Shown here: positions 1 through 7,575 of the stretch, one piece after another
Layout of the letters: every line of letters begins with the position of its first letter
Numbering within the stretch: position 1 is the first letter of the stretch
NCBI GenBank assembly: GCA_964370225.1
Contig: CAYJII010000008.1
Coordinates: forward strand, 1 to 64,000
Source of the DNA: CAYJII01 sp964370225
GTDB lineage: Bacteria; Bacillota; Clostridia; Oscillospirales; Ruminococcaceae
Direction of reading: 5' to 3'
DNA: 64,000 bases
The notes under the pieces: model-generated
The model's database searches: none
What the model was told of the DNA's origin: nothing
Seen by the model: only the letters and a program-made list of their open reading frames with translations
Made by a program: the position numbers and the translations under genes

Positions 1-66
1 CTCATCTGGTAGAGCGCCACCTTGCCAAGGTGGAGGTAGCGAGTTCGAGCCTCGTAATCTGCTCCA
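1..66 (+). tRNA. tRNA-Gly (anticodon GCC), 5' end cut by window edge
   Basis: The window opens inside the D arm. The anticodon arm reads CCACC-TTGCCAA-GGTGG, a 5-bp stem with a 7-base loop that places GCC as the anticodon. It is followed by a T arm (CGAG-TTCGAGC-CTCG) and an acceptor strand ending in an encoded CCA at 64-66. The first bases of the acceptor stem lie outside the window. Confidence 0.93.
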
Positions 67-70
67 ATTA

Positions 71-104
71 AAGACATCATCTATTTAGATGATGTCTTTT
101 TTAA
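71..104 (+). terminator. Rho-independent terminator after tRNA-Gly
   Basis: A perfect 12-bp stem (71-82 with 87-98, arm AAGACATCATCT) closes a 4-base loop ATTT and is followed by a T run. It begins 4 bases after the tRNA CCA. Confidence 0.9.
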
Positions 105-195
105 TTAGTAGAAAATTAGTCAAAACTAACCGGACCTCCTAATTAAAATAAAATATTTTTGCGCATACCTAAAGAAATGGGGAACTGTAAAAATT

Positions 196-1044
196 ATGAG
201 TAATCAGTTAAAGGGAATAATCTACATGGTGCTGTCATCACTTGGCTTTTCTTTGATGAGTGTGATGGTAGCGCTAACAGCGGACACAATACCATTATTT
301 GAGCAATTATTTTTTAGAAATTTCATAATTGCAATTATTGCTTTTGTAACAGTTAAGAGGCAAAAGGCGTCACTATTTGGCGCAAAGAGTAGTAGACCCT
401 ATTTGGTTGCTCGTAGTTTGACGGGTTTTGTCGGAATTATCACTTCGTTTTATGCAAGTGGCAATGCCGACCAGGGCGATGTTTCAATATTAACTCGGAT
501 GTCACCTTTTATAGTGACAGTGCTAGCGGTTATCTTTTTGAAAGAGAAAGTCACGAAGTATCAAATTATTGCGCTTATAATCGCCTTTGCAGGCGCTGTA
601 ATCGTCGCTAATCCACAGATGAACTCTAATGTATTCCCGCTGTTTATAGCGCTAGTATCGGCGGTTTTTGGCGGTGTAGCGTATACGATGATAAGTTTGC
701 TTAAGGGGAAAGAAAATTCGAGCACAATAGTGTTTTATTTTTCTGCATTCACAACGGTGCTCACTATCCCCATGATGTTGATGGATTTTGTAATACCATC
801 GCTTGAGGATTTCATCATACTAATATTAATTGGTGTGTTTGGTGGAATGGGACAGCTGTTTATCACAGCGGCGTATACATGCGCAAAAGCGTCCAGCGTG
901 AGCATTTATAATTACGCAGGTATAATCTTCTCTATGATACTGGGATACGCCTTATTGGGCCAAAATGTGGGGTTTGCTTCTGCGATAGGAGCAGTGCTTG
1001 TAGTTGTAGCAGGATTTGTCGCATATAAAGACAAAAGTAAATAA
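196..1044 (+). CDS. EamA/DMT-family membrane transporter
   Basis: A 282-residue protein made almost entirely of hydrophobic helices, about ten of them, in the two-repeat layout of the drug/metabolite transporter superfamily (EamA). The first repeat begins at the N-terminus (GIIYMVLSSLGFSLMSV) and the second near residue 150 (LFIALVSAVFGGVAYTM). A basic tail (AYKDKSK) closes the chain. Members export or import amino acids, metabolites or drugs; nothing here shows the substrate. The ribosome binding site is weak (GGGG about 14 bases before ATG). The next gene starts within 6-12 bases of its stop, so the two are probably co-transcribed. Confidence 0.85.
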   Translation: MSNQLKGIIYMVLSSLGFSLMSVMVALTADTIPLFEQLFFRNFIIAIIAFVTVKRQKASLFGAKSSRPYLVARSLTGFVGIITSFYASGNADQGDVSILTRMSPFIVTVLAVIFLKEKVTKYQIIALIIAFAGAVIVANPQMNSNVFPLFIALVSAVFGGVAYTMISLLKGKENSSTIVFYFSAFTTVLTIPMMLMDFVIPSLEDFIILILIGVFGGMGQLFITAAYTCAKASSVSIYNYAGIIFSMILGYALLGQNVGFASAIGAVLVVVAGFVAYKDKSK

Positions 1045-1049
1045 GGAGT

Positions 1050-1373
1050 GTGTTTATTATTCAAAAGGTAACGATAGAGTACTTACAACGTTATATTAAA
1101 GCGAAAGATTATAGTCCTGAGCATAAAAAGGAGTATTTCCTAAAGCTAAGTGAAGAGGTTGGCGAGCTTGCGAATGCAATGCGCAAAGATTTACTCAGAA
1201 CAGATGGCAGTGGTGTCAAAGACACGATTGATGAAGAGCTTTGGGATGTGGTATATTACGCTATTGCCTTGGCTAATTGCTACGATATTGACTTAAGCAA
1301 AACGATAAAGGACAAAGAAGACATAAATAATGTGAAGTACAATACTCAAATGATTTTTGGGGAATCTATATAG
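1050..1373 (+). CDS. MazG-like nucleotide pyrophosphohydrolase
   Basis: About 105-107 residues, the size of single-domain MazG-like proteins. The metal-binding helices are visible: EEVGEL (ExxE pattern) and, about 30 residues later, EELWDVVYY (ExxD pattern). The family hydrolyses NTPs or dNTPs to monophosphate and pyrophosphate, often as house-cleaning. Start choice is uncertain. The strong AAGGAG site (1043-1048) leaves only one base before the GTG at 1050, whereas ATT codons at 1056 and 1059 sit at normal spacing of 7 and 10 bases. There is no in-frame ATG in this region. The gene follows the EamA gene directly and precedes the DUF1848 gene by 15 bases. Confidence 0.82.
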   Translation: MFIIQKVTIEYLQRYIKAKDYSPEHKKEYFLKLSEEVGELANAMRKDLLRTDGSGVKDTIDEELWDVVYYAIALANCYDIDLSKTIKDKEDINNVKYNTQMIFGESI

Positions 1374-1388
1374 TTTTAGGAGCTAATC

Positions 1389-2327
1389 ATGATAATCAGT
1401 GCTACTAGGAGAACGGATATACCTTCGTTATATGGCGAATGGTTCGTAAATAGGCTAAAAGAGGGCTATGTCCTCGTACAAAACCCTTATAATCCTAATC
1501 GTTATACTAAAGTGGACTTAAGCTTGGATGCGGTGGATATAATCGCGTTTTGGACGAAAAATCCAATTCCATTTTTGAGATATCTGCCACAAATTGACGA
1601 AATGGGTTATCAGTATTTTTTTCAGTTCACATTAACTTCTTATGGTAGGGAGTGTGAAAAGAATTTGCCTAGTAAAGATAAGCTGATGAGCGCATTTATT
1701 GCGATGAGCGAAAAAATTGGTAAAAAGCGCATGGTATGGCGCTACGATCCAATTATCATTAACGATGTATATACATTGCAGTATCATGCGGAAAAGTTTT
1801 CGTACATGGCGAAAATACTATCGAAAAGCGCGAATAGATGTGTCATTAGCTTTTTAGATGAGTACAAAAGTTTATCTGTACGAATGGGAGAAGGGTACGC
1901 AGCACAGATGACAAGCGATAATATATTAGCAGTATCGAAAATTCTTTCAGACATTGCAAAGGAAAATGGGATGCAGATATACACTTGCGCAGAAAAGTAT
2001 GACTTATCACAATTTGGGATAAATCATGGTGCTTGTATAGATAAAGCGATGATAGAAGAAATATTAGGTGCTACGATAAATGTGAAAAGAGATAAAAATC
2101 AACGCGAAGAATGTCTGTGTATCGAAAGTGCAGAAATTGGAACGTACAACTGCTGTGCTAACGGTTGCGTGTACTGTTATGCTGTGAATAGCGAAAAAAC
2201 TGCATCTAGCAATATCAAAAGGCATAACAAAACCTCCCCTGTTTTAATAGGAGAGGTGAATAAAAAAGCTATTATTACAAATAAATGTGGTAAAAGTATA
2301 ATAGAAAATCAGATTTCATTATTTTGA
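1389..2327 (+). CDS. DUF1848 family protein with C-terminal radical-SAM-like Cys motif
   Basis: A 312-residue protein whose N-terminus (MIISATRRTDIP) and FWTKNP segment are typical of DUF1848. The C-terminal part carries a cysteine-rich stretch including C256-x3-C260-x2-C263, the spacing of a radical-SAM [4Fe-4S] cluster, with a YCYA ending reminiscent of SplB-type proteins. In canonical radical-SAM proteins this motif is near the N-terminus, so this arrangement is unusual but characteristic of the family. Function is unknown; redox or radical chemistry is inference. A good TAGGAG site precedes the ATG by 6 bases. The gene ends 21 bases before the convergent response regulator. Confidence 0.85.
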   Translation: MIISATRRTDIPSLYGEWFVNRLKEGYVLVQNPYNPNRYTKVDLSLDAVDIIAFWTKNPIPFLRYLPQIDEMGYQYFFQFTLTSYGRECEKNLPSKDKLMSAFIAMSEKIGKKRMVWRYDPIIINDVYTLQYHAEKFSYMAKILSKSANRCVISFLDEYKSLSVRMGEGYAAQMTSDNILAVSKILSDIAKENGMQIYTCAEKYDLSQFGINHGACIDKAMIEEILGATINVKRDKNQREECLCIESAEIGTYNCCANGCVYCYAVNSEKTASSNIKRHNKTSPVLIGEVNKKAIITNKCGKSIIENQISLF

Positions 2328-2348
2328 GTGGAACATAAAGGTGCAAAT

Positions 2349-2993
2349 TTAGGATTTGTTATCAAAAAAGTTCTCGCTCGAAATAATGAATTTTTTTGAG
2401 GAAATATCCACTGCTAGCTTTAGTAAATTATCATATCCAGTTTTGCTTTTTAGGTTTGCTGTATGATAGTTTAATGTGCTACGAGTGATGTTGAGGGATT
2501 TGCATATTTCCAATTGTCCATATCCGTTCACGATTAGCTTTAAAACAGCTAGCTCTTGTTTTGTGAATTCAGAAGTCTTTGCTAGTCCGATATTGAGTAC
2601 GGGAAGTTCATCTGGATAAAACAACTTACCGCTCATTGCAATGTCCATAACATCTATAAGCTCAGTAGCTGTGTGGTCTTTATACCAAAATCCCTCACAA
2701 CCCACTTGTTGTGCAATTGTGATATGCTCGTGTAGCACCATGAAAGTTACCATGATTATTTTTACACATGGGAAATCTATTTTAATTCTTTCGGCACATT
2801 TAAGTCCGTTTTCTTTTCCAGCTGTATGTATATCCATGAGAACTAAGTTGACATGATTATTTTCGCAAAATGCGTAGCTCTCGTCGGCGTCGCTTAGGGT
2901 TCCTACAAGTTTGTATTTGGGGCTTTCGGATACGACATATTTCATAAGCTCTCTTGAGCTTCGCTGATCGTCTACTATTAGTACATGATACAT
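2349..2993 (-). CDS. LuxR/NarL-type response regulator (orphan)
   Basis: A 214-residue regulator. The N-terminal receiver has the acidic pair D8-D9, a likely phospho-acceptor D54 (VLMDIH), a conserved Thr (IIMVTF) and the Lys of FWYKD. The C-terminal part is a LuxR helix-turn-helix (TKQELAVLKLIVNGYGQLEICKSL, then TRSTLNYHTANLKSK). No histidine kinase lies nearby, so its input is unknown. The start was taken at the ATG at 2993 because GAGGTG sits 6 bases upstream; a GTG at 3002 is in frame but overlaps that site. Family members bind DNA as phosphorylated dimers. Confidence 0.88.
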   Translation of the reverse strand: MYHVLIVDDQRSSRELMKYVVSESPKYKLVGTLSDADESYAFCENNHVNLVLMDIHTAGKENGLKCAERIKIDFPCVKIIMVTFMVLHEHITIAQQVGCEGFWYKDHTATELIDVMDIAMSGKLFYPDELPVLNIGLAKTSEFTKQELAVLKLIVNGYGQLEICKSLNITRSTLNYHTANLKSKTGYDNLLKLAVDISSKKFIISSENFFDNKS

Positions 2994-3033
2994 AGTACTC
3001 ACCTCGTATTGTTCTCTTGTAAATTCGAGTTAT

Positions 3034-3062
3034 ATTATAGCATATATAATAGCATAACACAA
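3034..3062 (-). promoter_or_regulatory. Promoter of the response regulator gene
   Basis: On the minus strand: TTGTGT (3057-3062), 17 bases, TATAAT (3034-3039), with an extended -10 TGC directly in front of TATAAT. Confidence 0.65.
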
Positions 3063-3109
3063 CCTACTTTAGGCACATAAAGACGATAGAAATTTTAAGA
3101 TATTGATGT

Positions 3110-3138
3110 TTGCAAAAACATTTAAGTTGTGATAAAAT
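3110..3138 (+). promoter_or_regulatory. Promoter of the GNAT acetyltransferase gene
   Basis: TTGCAA (3110-3115), 17-base spacer, TAAAAT (3133-3138) with extended -10 TGA. It lies 36 bases upstream of the start codon. Confidence 0.6.
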
Positions 3139-3173
3139 AATCGTATAAATTTTAATTAGGTAAAGGAGCGAAA

Positions 3174-3746
3174 ATGGCTAAGGAATATATTAGATTTGCG
3201 ACGACAGAAGATAGTGCTGATTTGCTAAATATATATGCACATTATGTTGAAAATACAGTGGTAACTTTTGAAATAGTCATCCCAACAATTCAAGAATTTT
3301 CAAACAGGGTTGAAACTATCAGTGAGTTCTATCCATATTTAGTGTATGTGATTGACGGGAAAACTGTTGGCTATGCATATGCTAGTAGGCATAAGGAAAG
3401 ACAGGCGTATCGTTTTGATGTAGAGGTATCGGTGTATTTAGATGAGGGATATTTAGGTTTTGGGATTGGTTCAAAATTATACGCTTGTATTTTTGAGATA
3501 TTGACTAGACAGGGAATATACAATGTATACTCAGGGATTACGCAGCCTAACGAGCGCAGTGAAATGCTACATAAAAAGTTTGGTTTTACACCTATCGGAG
3601 TATACCACAAAGCTGGGTATAAACATGATAAATGGCGTGATGTGATATGGTACGAAAAAACGCTTATTGAGCATGGGGATAATCCAAGTGAAGTTATAAA
3701 TGTGCACGAGTTAAACTTGAGTGATTTAATTAAACAGATAAAATAA
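3174..3746 (+). CDS. GNAT N-acetyltransferase, phosphinothricin/methionine-sulfoximine acetyltransferase type
   Basis: A 190-residue single-domain GNAT protein. The order of elements matches Pat/MnaT-like enzymes: RFATTEDSADLLNIYAHYV at the N-terminus, a VEVSVYLDEGYLGFGIGSKLY acetyl-CoA loop (residues about 84-104), and the C-terminal block HKKFGF..GVYHKAGYKHDKWRDVIWYEK. The family acetylates the amino group of phosphinothricin, methionine sulfoximine or related amino acids. The natural substrate here is unknown. AAAGGAG precedes the ATG. Monocistronic: its own promoter lies upstream and a strong bidirectional terminator downstream. Confidence 0.85.
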   Translation: MAKEYIRFATTEDSADLLNIYAHYVENTVVTFEIVIPTIQEFSNRVETISEFYPYLVYVIDGKTVGYAYASRHKERQAYRFDVEVSVYLDEGYLGFGIGSKLYACIFEILTRQGIYNVYSGITQPNERSEMLHKKFGFTPIGVYHKAGYKHDKWRDVIWYEKTLIEHGDNPSEVINVHELNLSDLIKQIK

Positions 3747-3780
3747 GTAGGGAAGCATTACGCTTTTTACAATTAAAAAC

Positions 3781-3816
3781 AAACATGCGCTATCAATTGT
3801 TGATAGCGCATGTTTT
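3781..3816. terminator. Bidirectional terminator between GNAT and lacZ genes
   Basis: A 16-bp perfect inverted repeat (3781-3796 with 3800-3815) with loop TTG. A-rich and T-rich flanks allow it to serve both convergent genes. Confidence 0.88.
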
Positions 3817-3830
3817 ATTAGTTACTGAAA

Positions 3831-6800
3831 CTATATAATTAGTGAGAATTTCGCTCTATGATATCTCCCACCGATATTGAATCTTTCATCAAGTTTTGTG
3901 CTCCAGCTCATTTCGCCGCCGATTTGGCTATGTGCAATGTCTAGATGCAGATAAACTTCTTTGCGTTTTGGTAGCTTGTGCTCATGTAAAACGTCGTAGT
4001 CAGAAATTTTGTAATGCTCAACATCAAAATGAAAAGTTTTATCTGCGGTGATTGTAATTTCTCTGTCGTTTTCACCTAAAGTAAGCCATCTGCAATCCTC
4101 GTGTCCACCATTTTCAGATGGTGGATAAAATGCATTATGCTCATCTGTCACAGTGGAGTTATATATTCCAATCGGCGCGCTGAGTATTCTATCGCAGTAA
4201 TTTTCGTTTTCACCACGAGCGTAGTAACTGAGAGTTTCGAAATCTTCTGACAAAATAAGTTCTAAGCCCACGCGTGAAACTACCTCAGGTGCTACATCGG
4301 CAGAAAAATCAATATCCAAAACTCCATTATCAGTAATGCTATACTCAATTTTCCCGCTGGCTAGTTCGCAGTCGGCTTTTTCGACTTTGTACGAAAATGT
4401 GCAAACAGCTAGATTGTCCATGCAGTAGAAATTCTCGAAAGTGAAATTAGTGCGAGAATCATCAAATATGTGATACTCGTCGTACCATCCCCATGTTTTG
4501 CGACAATCAGCACCAGTTCGAGGCCTACTAAAGCAAGGGGTAAGTGATGGTGAGATGTATTCGATGTCGCCTTTAGTGATGCGCTCAATACAGCCTTTGG
4601 TTTTGGAGAATACATATGTTTTATCGCAAGCAGACACGGTGATGAATTCGTCATTTGTGCTCGAAGTGATGATTGCGGTGGTTTTAGGGAAACAGAATTT
4701 ATAAATATTTCCTGGTAGTTTATATTGTGTGTATGACATAGATTTGTTTTGCTCATTGTACCAATTATCATTTTTGTACTCGATTTCAAAATCGATGAAG
4801 TACTCACAGCCGAATTTTTTAACATAATCAAGCGCAACTTCGATTGTTTGCGTTGATTTTGGCTTTATATTAGGTAGCTCAATATCAAATGTTTTGATAG
4901 CTATACCATTTTCGATAATTTTAGCTGTACATATGAAATCTTTACCATATAATGATTGAGTGTCATTGACAAAAGTGAATTCACCCAATGCTGCGTGTGC
5001 ATTTTTCCATGGATTTGTGCGAGGGATTGCATCAATTCTTACAGGGGCATAGGCTTGTTTTACTTCGTAAGCAACTGGCTTCCATTTTAGGTCAGCAAGT
5101 ACGATACCGTTATTTGTCATATACTCGGGCTCGCCACTTTCGCCATAGCTTTCGCCAAAATCATATCCATGAGCAAAATATTCGGTTCCATCGTCTGTGC
5201 GATTGAGTAGGCATTTATCTTGCCAATCCCATATATAACCGCCTTGGAAGCGGGGGAATTTATTAGTCAGCTCAAGGAATTTGTCCATACCACCACCACT
5301 GTTTGAGATTTGGTAGAGGTACTCAACTAAAATGATAGGCCTGATATCGGTTGGGTTGCCGAGCATATCTTCGATTGTTGCAATAGGTGCATACATATGT
5401 CCTCGTATATCAGAAATGTTTTTGCCTGGGTTTCCAGCCTCGTACTGGCAAAGTCTATATTTGTCGTACTCTTTAATAAATCCATACATAGCTGCATGAT
5501 TTGCCCCGTAGCCGCTTTCGTTACCGAGTGACCATGAGTAAATACTTGTGTGGTTTTTATGGCTTTGTACCATTCGAGCGGCTCTATCGACATATTCACG
5601 CGCGTAAGATGGCATATGAGAAATTGCGCCCATGACGCCGTGCGTCTCAAGATTGCATTCGCATACTAATAGTATCCCGTATTCGTCACATAAATCGTAC
5701 CAAGCATTGCTGTCAGGGTAATGACATGTGCGCACTGAGTTAATGTTCATGAGTTTCATTTGCTTGATTTCTTCAGTCATATGCTCTTTTGGGACAGAAC
5801 GTCCAAATAAATAATGCTCGTGACGATTAACCCCGCGCACGATTAAACGTTCGCCATTTAAGAACACAATACCGTTTTCAATTTTTACTTCTTTAAAACC
5901 GATATTGCAGGATTCAACATCAACAAGATTATTGTTTGTGTCGTACAAAGACAAAATAAGTCTATATAATTTGGGGTTTTCACAGTCCCAAAGCTCTATT
6001 TTGGGCGCATTCAACTTGACCCTTGCGGTGTTTGCAGTGGGTATAAACTCTTGTGTATAGTCAGCTAACTCGTTAACGCTAGCACAATCTTCTACTAATA
6101 ATGTATTGTTGTCGTATAGCTTTGCGCTAACTGAATAATCTGCAAAACCGTCCTTGCGACTGATACGAATATCTACATTAACTTCACCACTGTTATAGTG
6201 CAGGTTTGGGATAGCGTCTACTTTATAGTCCTCGATGGAAATACAAGGTTTTGAGATTAACTCAACATTTCTGTATATACCTGAAATGTGCCAGTAGTCC
6301 TGATCTTCCAAATAAGTGGAATCAGCAAATCGCACTACCATCACAGCTAACAGATTTTTGCCTGCTTGCAAAAATTCGCTGATATCGAAAGTGGATGGAA
6401 GTTTGCTGTCCTGTGAATAGCCCACAAAATTACCGTTTATCCAGAGATAGTATGCAGTTTCCACTCCTTCAAAGTATATGTAAGTTTTTCTGTTCTCGAA
6501 ATTTTTAGGTAGGTCAAACCATTTGCGGTAGCAACCAGTGGGGTTGTCAGAAGGGATATATGGTGGGTTAGCACGATTGTTACCGTTTGCATGGGGTTTG
6601 ATACTTTGAGGCTCGTTGGTTTCATAAGACCATGGATAAATGTAATTTGTGTAAATTGGCTTATCAAAACCTTGCGTTTCCCAGTTGCCTGGTACTATGA
6701 TTTTGCTAGGAGTTGCCACATAATCTGTGCGATAAAATTCGTCTACGCTCTCAGGATTTGGATGCAAATAAAACTCATATTCGCCAGTCAAGCTTAGTTT

Positions 6801-6920
6801 ATAGCTTGACTCGCCTGCTGATAACGCCTGTTTTTCGTTTTCGTACGAAAATAGCGGACTATGTGCCGCTAATCTGTTGAGAGATGAAATATCAGGACTT
6901 AGATGCATTTTGTACTCCAT
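3831..6920 (-). CDS. lacZ: Glycoside hydrolase family 2 beta-galactosidase-like enzyme
   Basis: A 1029-residue protein, the length of full LacZ. Domain order fits GH2: sugar-binding jelly roll (with GYSQDSKLPSTFDI, which includes the E. coli Asp201 equivalent), immunoglobulin-like domain, catalytic barrel and C-terminal beta-sandwich domains. Acid/base is E468 (WSLGNESGYG) and nucleophile is E533 (ILVEYLYQ). No signal peptide, so cytoplasmic. Oddity: the usual CEYAHAMGNS around the nucleophile is VEYLYQISNS, so the His540 equivalent, which contacts the sugar 6-OH in E. coli LacZ, is Tyr. Substrate specificity may therefore differ from lactose. Start chosen at 6920 because AGAGG lies 8 bases upstream; an in-frame ATG at 6989 falls on the promoter -10. 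Divergent from the ABC importer operon. Confidence 0.9.
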   Translation of the reverse strand: MEYKMHLSPDISSLNRLAAHSPLFSYENEKQALSAGESSYKLSLTGEYEFYLHPNPESVDEFYRTDYVATPSKIIVPGNWETQGFDKPIYTNYIYPWSYETNEPQSIKPHANGNNRANPPYIPSDNPTGCYRKWFDLPKNFENRKTYIYFEGVETAYYLWINGNFVGYSQDSKLPSTFDISEFLQAGKNLLAVMVVRFADSTYLEDQDYWHISGIYRNVELISKPCISIEDYKVDAIPNLHYNSGEVNVDIRISRKDGFADYSVSAKLYDNNTLLVEDCASVNELADYTQEFIPTANTARVKLNAPKIELWDCENPKLYRLILSLYDTNNNLVDVESCNIGFKEVKIENGIVFLNGERLIVRGVNRHEHYLFGRSVPKEHMTEEIKQMKLMNINSVRTCHYPDSNAWYDLCDEYGILLVCECNLETHGVMGAISHMPSYAREYVDRAARMVQSHKNHTSIYSWSLGNESGYGANHAAMYGFIKEYDKYRLCQYEAGNPGKNISDIRGHMYAPIATIEDMLGNPTDIRPIILVEYLYQISNSGGGMDKFLELTNKFPRFQGGYIWDWQDKCLLNRTDDGTEYFAHGYDFGESYGESGEPEYMTNNGIVLADLKWKPVAYEVKQAYAPVRIDAIPRTNPWKNAHAALGEFTFVNDTQSLYGKDFICTAKIIENGIAIKTFDIELPNIKPKSTQTIEVALDYVKKFGCEYFIDFEIEYKNDNWYNEQNKSMSYTQYKLPGNIYKFCFPKTTAIITSSTNDEFITVSACDKTYVFSKTKGCIERITKGDIEYISPSLTPCFSRPRTGADCRKTWGWYDEYHIFDDSRTNFTFENFYCMDNLAVCTFSYKVEKADCELASGKIEYSITDNGVLDIDFSADVAPEVVSRVGLELILSEDFETLSYYARGENENYCDRILSAPIGIYNSTVTDEHNAFYPPSENGGHEDCRWLTLGENDREITITADKTFHFDVEHYKISDYDVLHEHKLPKRKEVYLHLDIAHSQIGGEMSWSTKLDERFNIGGRYHRAKFSLII

Positions 6921-6987
6921 AGTATTAACCTCTTTTCGTATTCTAATTGATGCAACATTTAAAAAAGTGCAACAGTACTCAAGTGTC

Positions 6988-7015
6988 ATTATGACAGATT
7001 AGCTCTTCTTGTCAA
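6988..7015 (-). promoter_or_regulatory. Promoter of lacZ
   Basis: Minus strand: TTGACA (7010-7015), 16-base spacer, CATAAT (6988-6993), followed by about 65 bases of leader to the ATG at 6920. Confidence 0.72.
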
Positions 7016-7339
7016 GCTGGAAACTGTGTGTTTTCTAGACAAATATTGCGCTTTGTTCAAAGTGGAAAAGTGAACTCTGGTTAAAATGTAAAATTATTAC
7101 ATAAAAAATACACTGAAAAAAATTAATTTTGAGCAAAAAAATTGTAAAAATGTAAAAAATAGACAAACAAATTAAAATAATGGCGATAAAAATGCAATAA
7201 ATGGCAAGTGGAAACAATGAAATAGGGAATTATATGAAAATTTTAGTTGATAAACTTCGTCAATATACACAAACAAAACCTTGTTGCATTAGCGAATGAA
7301 ACGACAAACAATGTGAAATAACATAACAAATACTATCTT

Positions 7340-7368
7340 TTCTTAACATATTTATAAAAATTACAAAA
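7340..7368. repeat. Copy 1 of a 29-bp motif shared with the NCS2 permease leader
   Basis: TTCTTAACATATTTATAAA, then two variable bases, then TTACAAAA. The same string with only those two bases different occurs at 31936-31964. Here it lies just upstream of the importer -35. Function unknown. Confidence 0.5.
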
Positions 7369-7383
7369 TATTAATAAAATATA

Positions 7384-7412
7384 TTGACAATAGAATATAA
7401 ATATTGTATTAT
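7384..7412 (+). promoter_or_regulatory. Promoter of the ABC importer operon
   Basis: TTGACA (7384-7389), 17-base spacer, TATTAT (7407-7412). This gives a leader of about 155 bases before the lipoprotein start. Confidence 0.75.
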
Positions 7413-7509
7413 TTGTATAAATTAATATATGGATAGTTCTTTACGAAAATACATACAAAATATAAAATGTAAATATTGCATAAAGACTATTATTTTGAAT
7501 CGCTGTATC

Positions 7510-7547
7510 TAAACCAAAACCTAATACGACATAATAGTTTTGGTTTA
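7510..7547 (+). promoter_or_regulatory. Leader stem-loop before the substrate-binding protein gene
   Basis: An 11-bp perfect stem (7510-7520 TAAACCAAAAC with 7537-7547) with a 16-base loop, ending about 15 bases before the GGAGG site. It lacks a clean T run, so mRNA stabilisation or translational control is more likely than termination. Confidence 0.45.
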
Positions 7548-7575
7548 AATAAAAAAAATGATGGAGGAATTTATA

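Larger units (their letters stand above)
6921..7575. other. 655-bp intergenic regulatory region between lacZ and the ABC importer operon
   Basis: Very AT-rich, with no credible coding frame. It holds a minus-strand promoter for lacZ, a plus-strand promoter for the importer, one copy of a 29-bp motif shared with the NCS2 permease leader, and an 11-bp stem-loop just before the importer start. A direct repeat TGTTGCA (17-bp period on the minus strand, about 6950-6980) lies in the lacZ leader and could be a regulator site. No regulator gene lies between the two arms. Confidence 0.6.

Noticed and set aside
2228..2258. Hairpin with ACCTCCCCT/AGGAGAGGT arms near the end of the DUF1848 gene
   Set aside because: Contains a mismatch and lies inside the coding sequence some 70 bases before the stop; likely chance.
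7297..7312. cre-like sequence TGAAACGACAAACA upstream of the importer
   Set aside because: The CG pair is one base out of register with the catabolite-repression consensus, so it does not qualify as a CcpA site.
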